Shown: positions 1 to 6,327 of the stretch, piece after piece
Layout: each line of letters starts with the position of its first letter
How positions within the stretch are numbered: the first letter of the stretch is position 1
Assembly (NCBI GenBank): GCA_021106775.1
Contig: JAIOTL010000137.1
Coordinates: forward strand, 1-10,954
Source of the DNA: Planctomycetota bacterium
GTDB taxonomy: Bacteria > Planctomycetota > UBA8742 > SKZP01 > JAIOTL01
Reading direction: 5' to 3'
DNA length: 10,954 nt
The notes under the pieces: generated by a model
The model's input: only the letters and a program-made list of their open reading frames with translations
The model's database searches: none
What the model was told of the DNA's origin: nothing
Made by a program: the position numbers and the translations under genes

Positions 1-731
1 CTATCAGGCGCAACCGCTAAAATTCCGGTAATCTGCGGAAATTCCTTCGCCAGCATATTCATCGCTTTTATTTGCACGCTCAGAAGGTTTCGAATCTCAG
101 ATTTACGTGAGCCGGGTAGAATCGCAACTACGGGAGTGTTGTAATCTCGCACTTTCGGTAGATAGAACTTGGCTCGTTCTTCCTCGCGGTCGTGCTGGGG
201 TAGAAATTGTTTCACCCGATGTGCCGTCGGATTGCCGATATATTTTACATCAACATGCCTGTTCGTGAACCACTTCGTTTCAAACGGAAACACGGGCAGT
301 TTCATGTCGAACAGATTCTCAATTTGTCGCGAACGTCCTTGCCTCCAAGCCCAAACCTGCGGTAAAATAAAGTACACCAGCGGGGTTTTGGTTCGTGTGT
401 TTTGCAGATGCTTGGCGAATCGAATATTGAAATCAGGCGCATCAATCACGATGACCGCATCAAAACTACCTGCACGGATGAATTTCGCAGTATTTTTCAT
501 AAGCGAAAGCATGCGCGGAATCTCGGCAACAACAGCGGTGAAACCCATAATCGCGTTCTCGACAGTGTTTTCGATTATCTCAACGCCGGCATTCTGCATC
601 GCCGTACCGCCAAGCCCATAAAACTCTGCATCCACACCTGTTTCCAGAAGCTGATGCCGCAAAGCGTTGACTAGTTCCGCCCCCGCAATGTCGCCGGAAT
701 GCTCCAGTGCGCTGATAAAAAACCGTTTCAT
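1..731 (-). CDS. lpxB: Lipid-A-disaccharide synthase LpxB (partial, C-terminus beyond the left edge)
   Basis: LpxB is a GT19 glycosyltransferase. At the inner face of the cytoplasmic membrane it joins UDP-2,3-diacylglucosamine to lipid X to make lipid A disaccharide. The window shows about 243 of the usual 380 or so residues. Visible family motifs are SGDIAGA (12-18, normally SGDxxGA), GLGG (39-42), VIDAPDFN (95-102, with the conserved Asp residues of the active-site region), PQVWAWR (124-130), VFPFE (147-151), YIGNP (164-168) and LPGSRKSEI (205-213). The ATG at 731 is the natural start because it directly precedes the family's N-terminal strand; only a weak GAGAAA ribosome site precedes it. 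The gene diverges from the small gene and rpoN to its right. The frame is intact in the part seen. The assignment is secure and implies an outer membrane with lipid A. Confidence 0.96.
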   Translation of the reverse strand, partial: MKRFFISALEHSGDIAGAELVNALRHQLLETGVDAEFYGLGGTAMQNAGVEIIENTVENAIMGFTAVVAEIPRMLSLMKNTAKFIRAGSFDAVIVIDAPDFNIRFAKHLQNTRTKTPLVYFILPQVWAWRQGRSRQIENLFDMKLPVFPFETKWFTNRHVDVKYIGNPTAHRVKQFLPQHDREEERAKFYLPKVRDYNTPVVAILPGSRKSEIRNLLSVQIKAMNMLAKEFPQITGILAVAPD

Positions 732-777
732 AAATTTCTCGAATTATTGATAGTGGGATACAGGTAATGGTTCGTAT

Positions 778-857
778 GTCATTCCTGCGAAAGCAGGAAT
801 CCAGTAATATTGATTTTATCTTGTATTCGCTGGATTCCCAATCAAGTTGGGAATGAC
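778..857. repeat. 80-bp double-hairpin palindromic repeat, copy 1
   Basis: This is one of two 80-bp copies (the other is at 1334-1413). It begins GTCATTCCTGC and ends TTGGGAATGAC. The left hairpin, ATTCCTGC-GAAA-GCAGGAAT, is at 781-800. The right hairpin, ATTCCCAA-TCAAG-TTGGGAAT, is at 834-854. The ends also pair over long range (GTCATTCC with GGAATGAC, GGAATCCAG with CTGGATTCC), so the unit can fold as two short hairpins or as one long interrupted stem. The middle of about 25 bp differs between copies while the arms are nearly identical. It lies between lpxB and the small membrane gene. It resembles REP/REPIN-type or small MITE-like intergenic repeats; no transposase is nearby. Confidence 0.85.
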
Positions 858-956
858 AGAAATATTATTTCTGTACAACTACCGAATTATGTATCAATAT
901 CGCATAAAAAATGTACATTATCGCGAATTCAGATGCAATTTAAGGTTGAGATAATT

Positions 957-1238
957 ATGCGCAGAAAACATTTTATTATCATTAGCTGGCTATTACCAGC
1001 ATCACTACTCGCGATTTTCCTGATTAACAGGTTCACTGAAGTACTTGACGATATCAATGTCCGTGCGATTTCGATTGTAATCGGCATTATCAGCATATTT
1101 CTCAACGCGATAATATTCAGACCGCAGGAAGGTTCGACGAAGCCTGATGGTCCTGCACCAAAAGACCAGATTCAGCGTTTGTTTCACGCGGTATTAACAG
1201 GTGTTGCATTGTTTGCGATTCTCAGATTCACAAAATAG
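957..1238 (+). CDS. Small hydrophobic membrane protein of unknown function (93 aa)
   Basis: I do not recognise this family. The protein starts MRRKHF and has hydrophobic stretches at about residues 5-24 and 34-53, and a third at 75-90. A short hydrophilic loop (about 54-72, rich in Pro, Lys and Asp) separates the second and third. It therefore looks like a two- or three-helix inner-membrane protein. I chose the ATG at 957 because GGTTGAG lies about 6 bases upstream. The open frame extends further upstream to 810, but that part translates the 80-bp repeat and is unlikely to be coding. The gene stands alone between two repeat copies, about 225 bp before rpoN and divergent from lpxB. There is no homology-type motif, so its status as a real gene rests on composition, start context and the membrane pattern. 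Confidence 0.6.
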   Translation: MRRKHFIIISWLLPASLLAIFLINRFTEVLDDINVRAISIVIGIISIFLNAIIFRPQEGSTKPDGPAPKDQIQRLFHAVLTGVALFAILRFTK

Positions 1239-1304
1239 TATTATTCCTCCCTGCAGATTAGCAAAGATAATGTTTTCAAAAAGATTTCCGAATAATTTCT
1301 CCGA

Positions 1305-1313
1305 TGTTATAAT
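1305..1313 (+). promoter_or_regulatory. Candidate extended -10 promoter for rpoN
   Basis: TGTTATAAT is a perfect extended -10 of the sigma-70 class (TGn followed by TATAAT at 1308-1313). The -35 position has only a weak match (TTTCCG at 1285-1290), which is common for extended -10 promoters. Transcription would begin near 1320 and place the second 80-bp repeat in the leader of the rpoN mRNA. This is prediction from sequence only. Confidence 0.4.
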
Positions 1314-1333
1314 AGATGTAAGACAACATGGTT

Positions 1334-1413
1334 GTCATTCCTGCGAAGGCAGGAATCCAGTAATTTGTTAATATTCGTTCTTCTACTGGATTCCCAATCA
1401 AGTTGGGAATGAC
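1334..1413. repeat. 80-bp double-hairpin palindromic repeat, copy 2
   Basis: This is the second copy of the unit at 778-857, with the same length and orientation. The left arm differs by one base in the hairpin loop (GAAG instead of GAAA). The right arm from CTGGATTCC to GAATGAC is identical, and the central part is diverged. The outer complement is longer here (GGAATCCAGTA with TACTGGATTCC). It ends 49 bp before the rpoN start codon, so if transcribed it would form structure in the rpoN leader. Confidence 0.85.
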
Positions 1414-1462
1414 TGAAACATAAATTCTGCAACACTTCACGATTTTGAAAGGCAGATGAAGA

Positions 1463-2467
1463 ATGGCGGATTATAAACCTGAGATGCAGCTCAGAACTGA
1501 CTTGCAGCTGAAACAACAACTCAAGCTGATTCAGACACCGATAATGATTCAGCGCATGGAGTTGTTGCAGGCACCGCTGTTGGAGGTCGTCAAAAGACTC
1601 AAGAAGGAGCTTGAGGAAAACCCCGTTCTCGTTCAGACTGAACCCGCGGAAATCGAGGAAACAGGCTTAAGCGATGACTTTGGCGAGTCTCTGGATTTAT
1701 CTGAAATCGACGCCAAGAGCCTGGCGAAAAAAGGCAGTGACCAGGAACAGGTAGAATTCAAGAAACTTGACGAATACGAGAAAGAATCGACTTATGTTGA
1801 TTTTCTGCGTGCTGAGGAGTTTGCTCAAAGGAAAAGTACCGGTTATGGCGAGGATAAAAAGCTTGAAGCGATGAAAAATACCGCTTCCGCCGGTCCAACT
1901 CTTCAGGATTTCCTGTATGACCAACTTTTGCTTCAAGATTTATCAGAAGAACAGATTCAAATCGGCGAGTTGATAATTTATAACATCGATAACAACGGCT
2001 ATCTACGCTATCATCTGCTCGAAATAATGAATAATCTGTCAAAAGACCTTGAGCTACCGGAATCCGCATTTTTAGTCGCCGACGAAAGAATCCGCGAAAT
2101 TAAAGATGAAACCGGTCAAGAAATCGAGCTTCAGAAGTTTGAAGACGAAAAATCGGGAGAAACTCAGCAAACGCCAGATGCTCAGGAATCTGAAAGAATT
2201 GAAGACGAAAAGAACGGTGAGCAATCGAAAAAGCGGAAAAACAGAAAAGATGCTGCAGACGAGAATTTCTGGACAAGTCGTTCTATCCCGCTAAATGAGG
2301 TGTATCCGTCGAAAGATTTGTGGTTTTCGGATGATAGGTATTTGTGGGCAGCATATTTCGAGGCTGAGAAAATAATGAATCTCATCCAGACTTTCGAGCC
2401 GTCAGGGGTTGGCGCATACTGGGTTAAAGAGTGCCTGCTTCGACAATTAACCGAGGATCAACCATAA
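1463..2467 (+). CDS. rpoN: RNA polymerase sigma-54 factor RpoN, N-terminal part (interrupted by in-frame TAA)
   Basis: Sigma-54 directs RNA polymerase to -24/-12 promoters and needs AAA+ activators. This 334-residue part holds the activator-interacting region I (residues 8-57, Gln/Leu-rich, ending ELEENPVL at 49-56). An acidic region II follows (about 58-145). The core-binding domain starts at about 147, with IYNIDNNGYL at 172-181 and FEPSGVGA at 311-318. GYL and FEPSGVGA lie about 127 residues apart, where roughly 40 is usual, because of a highly charged insert (about 195-290). The frame stops at TAA (2465-2467) just after RQLTEDQP, within the linker between two core-binding helices. The next codons continue the family sequence in the same frame. 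The ATG has AAAGG 10 bases upstream. Without the C-terminal half this product could not bind promoter DNA. Confidence 0.93.
   Translation: MADYKPEMQLRTDLQLKQQLKLIQTPIMIQRMELLQAPLLEVVKRLKKELEENPVLVQTEPAEIEETGLSDDFGESLDLSEIDAKSLAKKGSDQEQVEFKKLDEYEKESTYVDFLRAEEFAQRKSTGYGEDKKLEAMKNTASAGPTLQDFLYDQLLLQDLSEEQIQIGELIIYNIDNNGYLRYHLLEIMNNLSKDLELPESAFLVADERIREIKDETGQEIELQKFEDEKSGETQQTPDAQESERIEDEKNGEQSKKRKNRKDAADENFWTSRSIPLNEVYPSKDLWFSDDRYLWAAYFEAEKIMNLIQTFEPSGVGAYWVKECLLRQLTEDQP
2465..2467 (+). other. rpoN: In-frame premature stop (TAA) inside rpoN
   Basis: The TAA is in register with both flanking frames: 2474 minus 1463 is divisible by three, so no frameshift is involved. The reading is EDQP-stop-YLLALRILEDY, in the sigma-54 core-binding region where families usually read ECLLLQL followed by a short variable linker and LALRI. 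A single base change, for example CAA to TAA, would explain it. No strong ribosome site serves a restart: the nearest candidate codon is TTG at 2474, and the GAGG at 2453-2456 is 17 bases away, which is too far. Confidence 0.9.
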
Positions 2468-2473
2468 TATTTA

Positions 2474-3361
2474 TTGGCATTGCGCATACTGGAAGATTAC
2501 TTCGAGCTGTTTCTCCATCAGGATTTGCAGGGGATTGCTCTCGCGTTGAACGTGCCGGATTTGAAAGTGCAGGAAGCGGTAAACAGCATTGCTATGTTGA
2601 ATCCCCGTCCGGGCAATTTGTTCGCTGGGCGCGAGGTGCCATACATTCTGCCTGACATCGCGGTGCGCGAAGTTGAAGGTGAATATTATGCGATAATGGA
2701 GGATAAATATCTGCCTGGAATCAATATTTCACCCGCATATCTGAAAGTTATCTCAAGAAAACAAAAGGAACCTGAGCCTATTGATGTCAATAAGCCCTCT
2801 GAGGACGAAGAAAAAAGGGATGCAGACGATGAGGAACTGGAGAAACTGCTGTCAGATTCGAGTACGCCGGAAGTGAAGAATTTCGTACGGCAAAAAGTCC
2901 AGTCCGCGAAAACGCTGCTTGACGCGCTTGAACAACGGCAAATAACGCTTGAGAGGGTGGCGCAGTTTGTAATCGAACGTCAGAAAGGATTTTTTAAAAA
3001 AGGCGTCGAGGGCTTGCGACCGCTTAAAATGCAGGATGTCGCTGATAATCTCGGGCTGCATGTTTCAACAATTTCGCGTGCGGTTTCAGATAAATATATT
3101 GATACGCCTCAGGGAATTTTTTCGCTTAGGTACTTTTTCCGCTCAGGAACGGTCAATTCTGTCGGCGAGGAACAGAGCATAGAGCATGTTAAATCTACGC
3201 TTAAGGAGCTTATTGAAGGTGAAAATCAGGCGAAACCTTTGTCGGATGACCATTTGTGCAAAGTTTTGAGTGATAAGCTGAAAATCAAAATCGCTCGCAG
3301 AACGGTGGCGAAATACCGGATGATGCTCAACATCCCGTCATCGCACAAACGCAAAAAATAA
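2474..3361 (+). CDS. rpoN: RNA polymerase sigma-54 factor RpoN, C-terminal part (same gene, after the in-frame TAA)
   Basis: This part supplies the end of the core-binding domain and the whole DNA-binding domain. Counting from the TTG at 2474, LNPRPG is at 42-47, the conserved QRQITLERVAQFVIERQKGF segment is at 154-173, and LRPL is at 181-184. The helix-turn-helix is at about 185-208 (DVADNLGLHVSTISRA). The RpoN box ARRTVAKYR, which reads the -24 element, is at 274-282, followed by the family's terminal IPSS-HKRK. A second charged insert lies at about 96-133. The two parts joined make about 631 residues, against 450-500 for typical RpoN. The frame has no other lesion. The TTG start is formal only; the segment is most likely the tail of one interrupted gene. 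Whether any product is made depends on readthrough, restart, or the stop being a sequence error. Confidence 0.92.
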   Translation: MALRILEDYFELFLHQDLQGIALALNVPDLKVQEAVNSIAMLNPRPGNLFAGREVPYILPDIAVREVEGEYYAIMEDKYLPGINISPAYLKVISRKQKEPEPIDVNKPSEDEEKRDADDEELEKLLSDSSTPEVKNFVRQKVQSAKTLLDALEQRQITLERVAQFVIERQKGFFKKGVEGLRPLKMQDVADNLGLHVSTISRAVSDKYIDTPQGIFSLRYFFRSGTVNSVGEEQSIEHVKSTLKELIEGENQAKPLSDDHLCKVLSDKLKIKIARRTVAKYRMMLNIPSSHKRKK

Positions 3362-3701
3362 CCTGCAGAAAATACCAGCTTTGAATCTGATTAAAGCTCC
3401 CTTTCAAGATTCTTTGAATCTGAGACATAGAGAACCCAGAGAATTTGACGATTTCCATTACAGTCATTCTGAAGGAGCATAGCGACTGAAGAATACAGGA
3501 TGGTCATACACAAAACATCGAATAATGAATTATTTATTTCCCAATTAAGTTAAAGATTCAGATTCAGAATTTTCCAGACATAATTAATTAAATGTATTCC
3601 ACGTTTTACCTTCAGCTATCCTGGATTCTTCGTTTCACTCGCTTTGCTCGTTCCAATCAGAATGACATGTCTCAACATTGGTGGAACAGGCATGTCTGGA
3701 T
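3362..3701. other. Non-coding spacer between convergent rpoN and the C25 peptidase gene
   Basis: I see no convincing gene in these 340 bp. It holds a weak stem just after rpoN (AGCTTT at 3377-3382 with AAAGCT at 3393-3398, not followed by a T-run, so a doubtful terminator). It also holds the inverted-arm element at 3463-3666 and an AT-rich stretch in between. At about 3539-3552 the text TCCCAATTAAGTTA resembles a decayed right arm of the 80-bp repeat. Confidence 0.7.
3463..3666. repeat. Element of about 204 bp with imperfect inverted arms (GTCATTCTGA family)
   Basis: The left arm (3463-3499) starts GTCATTCTGAAGGAGCATAG and ends GAAGAATACAGG. The right arm (3620-3666), read on the other strand, starts GTCATTCTGATTGGAACGAG and ends GAAGAATCCAGG. 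The arms match apart from short insertions in the right arm (47 against 37 bp) and a few substitutions. The approximately 120-bp interior is AT-rich and has no coding potential. The GTCATTC ends and the inner CCAG(G) resemble those of the 80-bp repeats at 778 and 1334, so these may be related short repeats. It could be a MITE-like element or two separate insertions in opposite orientation. Confidence 0.65.
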
Positions 3702-5450
3702 TCAATCTTTCTCGGTGACGGTGAATTCTGCGGAAGTAAAACCGGTCTTGTTTTCATCAACGACAATTGCGCGAATGATGTATTTACGCGGTTTCAGCGT
3801 GTTCGGAATCTTGAAAGTTACTTCTGCTTTGCCCCCGACAAGTTTCACCACTCGTTTTACGATGACTTTCTTATTAGCGATTTCGTGGTTTTTGATGGCC
3901 TTTTTCTCGAAATCCTTGTCATTTATGTCGATTAAACGCGGTTTTTCAAGGAAGTCCGCCAGTTTACATTCGAAAGTTGCGAGGATTTCACCGTTTTCCG
4001 AGTCGCAATTGATGAATGCGTTGATTTGTGCCCCTTGTGCGACAGAATCTTTTTCAATTTTTATTTCACATTTAAGTTCAGGATGTGGAATTTTTAATGC
4101 AGGGTCGCCGAAAAGGTTGTAAAGCCAGAGATGCGAGCGTTTTCCCACCGCATATCCTTCAAGTGCCGAAATCTTGAGTTTCATTCTCTTAATCATCTGA
4201 GCCATTGGCATTTTCAGCGTTAGCATGCGTCGTTTGGTTCTGAGGAACAGTTTTCCGAGTGTTTCCGCCTTGTCAATTGTCGCAGCCCTGAAGAATGCGG
4301 TTTCCAGAAGGTAATTTGCCTCAGCGGAAATCCTCGACGATGCGATAACGCCGATTGGACCTTTCGGATTAGCGAGCAAAGTTTCTGCAAGCGAGGGTTT
4401 ATCCATGTCGTAGCAACCTGTGTAGCAGGTAAAAAACGCAGCAATTGGGAATTTTCCTTTGCAATCAATCTTTGCAGCATCCTTGACCGTAAAGACCGTG
4501 TATTTTTTGTTCCTGAAATGTAAACGATCTACGCTCGTCTTCCAGCCGTGACCAATGTAATTCAGTATCAGCGAGCCTTTGTTGATTTCGGAAATGAGTT
4601 TTTCGTTGTATTTACTTGGTGCGAATGCGTATGGCGAGTTGACGTTGGCGTAGGTGAATGTGCCTTCGTATTCAGGTGCAAGATTGTTGATAACGCCTGT
4701 TTTGAAGAAGTTTTCGATGAGATTGCTGACAAATTTGGGTACGCCTTCGAAACGCGGATCACCCGCGAAAATGTTGATTCTTCTGCGCCAGAGCCCGCCT
4801 ATCGTTTGATTTTCATATTTTTCCACCGCTTCAAGATATTCCTCAACTTCCTTTTCCTTTGTAAACGTGAGTCTGCCCACGGGAATCGTTGGAACGTCGT
4901 CATCTTGGGGTCTGCATGCGTACGAATTGTCGGAAGGTACATTTTCGTAGGTTCCAGGACCGGTAATTCCGGGGTCGGTCTTGAATTTTTTGTAAAATCC
5001 AGGAATATGCGTTTTAGGGTCAAATTTTTGACCAACAGGTGTAATATCACCGAGTAGAAGCACGTAGAAATTCGGGCATTTATAATTTTTGGGGAGCTTT
5101 GACGGGTTAGCGTCAATCTTATCCGATGACCCAACTCCTACCCTAGATCGATACTCCAAAATCACCTGCTGTACCGCATTTCCAGCATTTTCCTCTGGAA
5201 ATTTTGTCAAGCATTCAGCAACTGTAAAAATCTGTGTCTTGAATCCGGTCTTCCGCCTGTATTTTGCGTATTTTTGTGCAGATTTCCTAAGCGAATCCGT
5301 CGTAATTATCAGATAATCAATTTTCTCTTCGATAGCTTTCGATTTATTCGGTTTTTCCACCTGCAAACGTGCTGAATCCTCAACAATCTGCGCATTTACA
5401 CTAAAAAATGCAAAACACAAAAAAATTGCAAAAAATACCACTTTCCGCAT
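3702..5450 (-). CDS. Secreted C25 (gingipain-type) cysteine peptidase
   Basis: This is an exported cysteine endopeptidase of family C25, 582 residues from the ATG at 5450. A signal peptide covers residues 1-20 (basic start MRK, hydrophobic core, cleavage after VNA). The catalytic fold starts at DYLIIT (45-50). It continues with YVLLLGD (129-135), PSDNSY and PVGRL, then NYIGHGW with the catalytic His (about 301). FFTCYTGC carries the probable nucleophile Cys342, with a second Cys at 346, and LFGDPALKI is at 446-454. Residues from about 458 to the end form a beta-rich, Ig-like C-terminal domain. I prefer the start at 5450 because GGAG sits 6 bases upstream and the signal peptide begins there; the frame is open to 5552 but would overlap the upstream gene. 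It lies 37 bp after the NfeD-like gene, so the two are probably cotranscribed. Substrate unknown; no type IX sorting domain is recognised. Confidence 0.88.
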   Translation of the reverse strand: MRKVVFFAIFLCFAFFSVNAQIVEDSARLQVEKPNKSKAIEEKIDYLIITTDSLRKSAQKYAKYRRKTGFKTQIFTVAECLTKFPEENAGNAVQQVILEYRSRVGVGSSDKIDANPSKLPKNYKCPNFYVLLLGDITPVGQKFDPKTHIPGFYKKFKTDPGITGPGTYENVPSDNSYACRPQDDDVPTIPVGRLTFTKEKEVEEYLEAVEKYENQTIGGLWRRRINIFAGDPRFEGVPKFVSNLIENFFKTGVINNLAPEYEGTFTYANVNSPYAFAPSKYNEKLISEINKGSLILNYIGHGWKTSVDRLHFRNKKYTVFTVKDAAKIDCKGKFPIAAFFTCYTGCYDMDKPSLAETLLANPKGPIGVIASSRISAEANYLLETAFFRAATIDKAETLGKLFLRTKRRMLTLKMPMAQMIKRMKLKISALEGYAVGKRSHLWLYNLFGDPALKIPHPELKCEIKIEKDSVAQGAQINAFINCDSENGEILATFECKLADFLEKPRLIDINDKDFEKKAIKNHEIANKKVIVKRVVKLVGGKAEVTFKIPNTLKPRKYIIRAIVVDENKTGFTSAEFTVTEKD

Positions 5451-5487
5451 TCGAATCTCCATCCATACGGTTTGTATAAAAATTTCG

Positions 5488-6135
5488 CTATTTGGTTTCA
5501 ATGTCTTTGTGTGACTCAATCTGCGAGTGTTTGATGAAAGATTTTGCATCAATATCAGGTTTCAATGACCGAACAATCGCAAGATTTCCTCGGATACTCA
5601 AAATCCTCACTGATTCACCTTTCATGATACTCAAAGTCGGTTTTTCCGCCTTCGCACGAAAAACAATTACATTATTGGTTCGAGGGTCGTTCGCTTTCAC
5701 TTCACCGGTACCATTATTTACAATCTGATTGATAACTTCCGCTTCCAAACCGATTAGCGAAGTGCTTGAAATCTGGGTGTTCGCCTGAAAATCATAGAGA
5801 ATTTTCACGAGTCTGTAAATGAGATAATAGAACATGAATCCACCGAGAGCAGCGGTAACAATGTGATGGGAATGCCAACTGTAATGTTTTGCGAAGAAGC
5901 CGAACATGCCAAAACCCGTGATAAATCCCAAAATAAGCTTAATGCTCAGAAAACCCGGACCACCGCCTGTTGAGATATCAGAATCAATATCCGCTTCGAC
6001 ATCTACGTCAACATCGATATCCACGTCCACATCTACGTCAATGTCAGCATCCTGGTCGATTCCGAATATCAGCATTAACGCAAGGAGAATTGCAGGTACA
6101 ATGGCTGTAAGCGCATAAAGTGTTTCAACGGTCAT
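5488..6135 (-). CDS. NfeD-like integral membrane protein with Asp-rich loop and C-terminal OB-fold
   Basis: The protein has 215 residues. It has a membrane helix at about 5-26, an Asp-alternating loop (27-55), helices at about 66-83 and 92-113, and a soluble C-terminal domain (about 126-200). That domain starts SLIGLEAEV and contains the turn KGESVRILSIRGNLAIV, the pattern of NfeD-type OB-folds. Short NfeD proteins of this kind usually partner with flotillin or stomatin proteins in membrane organisation. No such partner is in this window; the downstream gene instead encodes an exported C25 peptidase. The start at 6135 has a strong ribosome site (GAGAGGTG at 6140-6147) and a candidate promoter just upstream. 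The gene could equally belong to the related YqiJ/YuaF-like group. The precise role is unknown. Confidence 0.75.
   Translation of the reverse strand: MTVETLYALTAIVPAILLALMLIFGIDQDADIDVDVDVDIDVDVDVEADIDSDISTGGGPGFLSIKLILGFITGFGMFGFFAKHYSWHSHHIVTAALGGFMFYYLIYRLVKILYDFQANTQISSTSLIGLEAEVINQIVNNGTGEVKANDPRTNNVIVFRAKAEKPTLSIMKGESVRILSIRGNLAIVRSLKPDIDAKSFIKHSQIESHKDIETK
5977..6051 (-). repeat. Alternating Asp-hydrophobic tract (6-nt periodic repeat) within the NfeD-like gene
   Basis: Residues 29-53 of the NfeD-like protein have Asp at nearly every second position (29, 31, 33 and so on to 53), alternating mainly with Val or Ile. Only position 47 (Glu) breaks the odd-position acidic rule. The DNA shows a matching 6-nt period (GAY-RTN) with variable third bases, which suggests selection at the protein level. 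The tract sits in the loop between helices 1 and 2. An alternating pattern would put all acids on one face of a beta strand, which could suit cation binding; that is inference. Confidence 0.8.
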
Positions 6136-6172
6136 ACAACACCTCTCTCATCGAACACAAATTTTATTATTT

Positions 6173-6181
6173 ATTATACCA
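6173..6181 (-). promoter_or_regulatory. Candidate extended -10 promoter for the NfeD-like/peptidase operon
   Basis: On the minus strand, TGGTATAAT (TATAAT at 6178-6173) is an extended -10. No good -35 is visible. Predicted start is near 6166, giving a leader of about 30 nt that contains the strong ribosome site of the NfeD-like gene. Confidence 0.4.
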
Positions 6182-6268
6182 TCATTTCGTTATCATCGGG
6201 TTGCATTACATTATTAAGTTCGATATCAAAAAGCGTTTGTATAAAAACCTATTACGTAGTTTAATATT

Positions 6269-6277
6269 TGGTATCAT
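6269..6277 (+). promoter_or_regulatory. Candidate extended -10 promoter for the TPR-like/polytopic membrane protein operon
   Basis: TGGTATCAT matches an extended -10 (TGn TATCAT) about 50 bp before the ATG at 6328. The -35 region is poor. It faces away from the candidate promoter at 6173-6181, so both operons would start from the same 192-bp divergent spacer. Confidence 0.3.
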
Positions 6278-6327
6278 CTAAGATTTGAATTTTATGCATT
6301 CCAAGTTCAAAATATTGGAGTTTATAC

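Noticed and set aside
169..674. Plus-strand open frames opposite lpxB
   Set aside because: They are antisense to clear LpxB motifs and have no recognisable protein features.
810..956. Longer N-terminus for the 93-residue membrane protein gene
   Set aside because: The extra codons translate half of the 80-bp repeat, and the ATG at 957 has the better context.
778..1413. CRISPR array
   Set aside because: Only two 80-bp palindromic copies with about 476 bp and a gene between them; no regular short repeats or spacers.
2465..2467. Genetic code change with TAA as sense
   Set aside because: TAA ends miaB, the 8442 gene and rpoN itself at their expected ends, so a general reassignment is unlikely.
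3592..4122. Plus-strand frame over the end of the peptidase gene
   Set aside because: It starts in the repeat and runs antisense to the well-supported C25 gene.
5451..5552. Upstream starts for the C25 peptidase
   Set aside because: They would overlap the NfeD-like gene by about 65 bp and bury the signal peptide; GGAG and the signal peptide mark the start at 5450.
5906..6118. Plus-strand frame with a Ser/Thr alternating repeat
   Set aside because: It is the antisense reading of the Asp-alternating tract of the NfeD-like gene.
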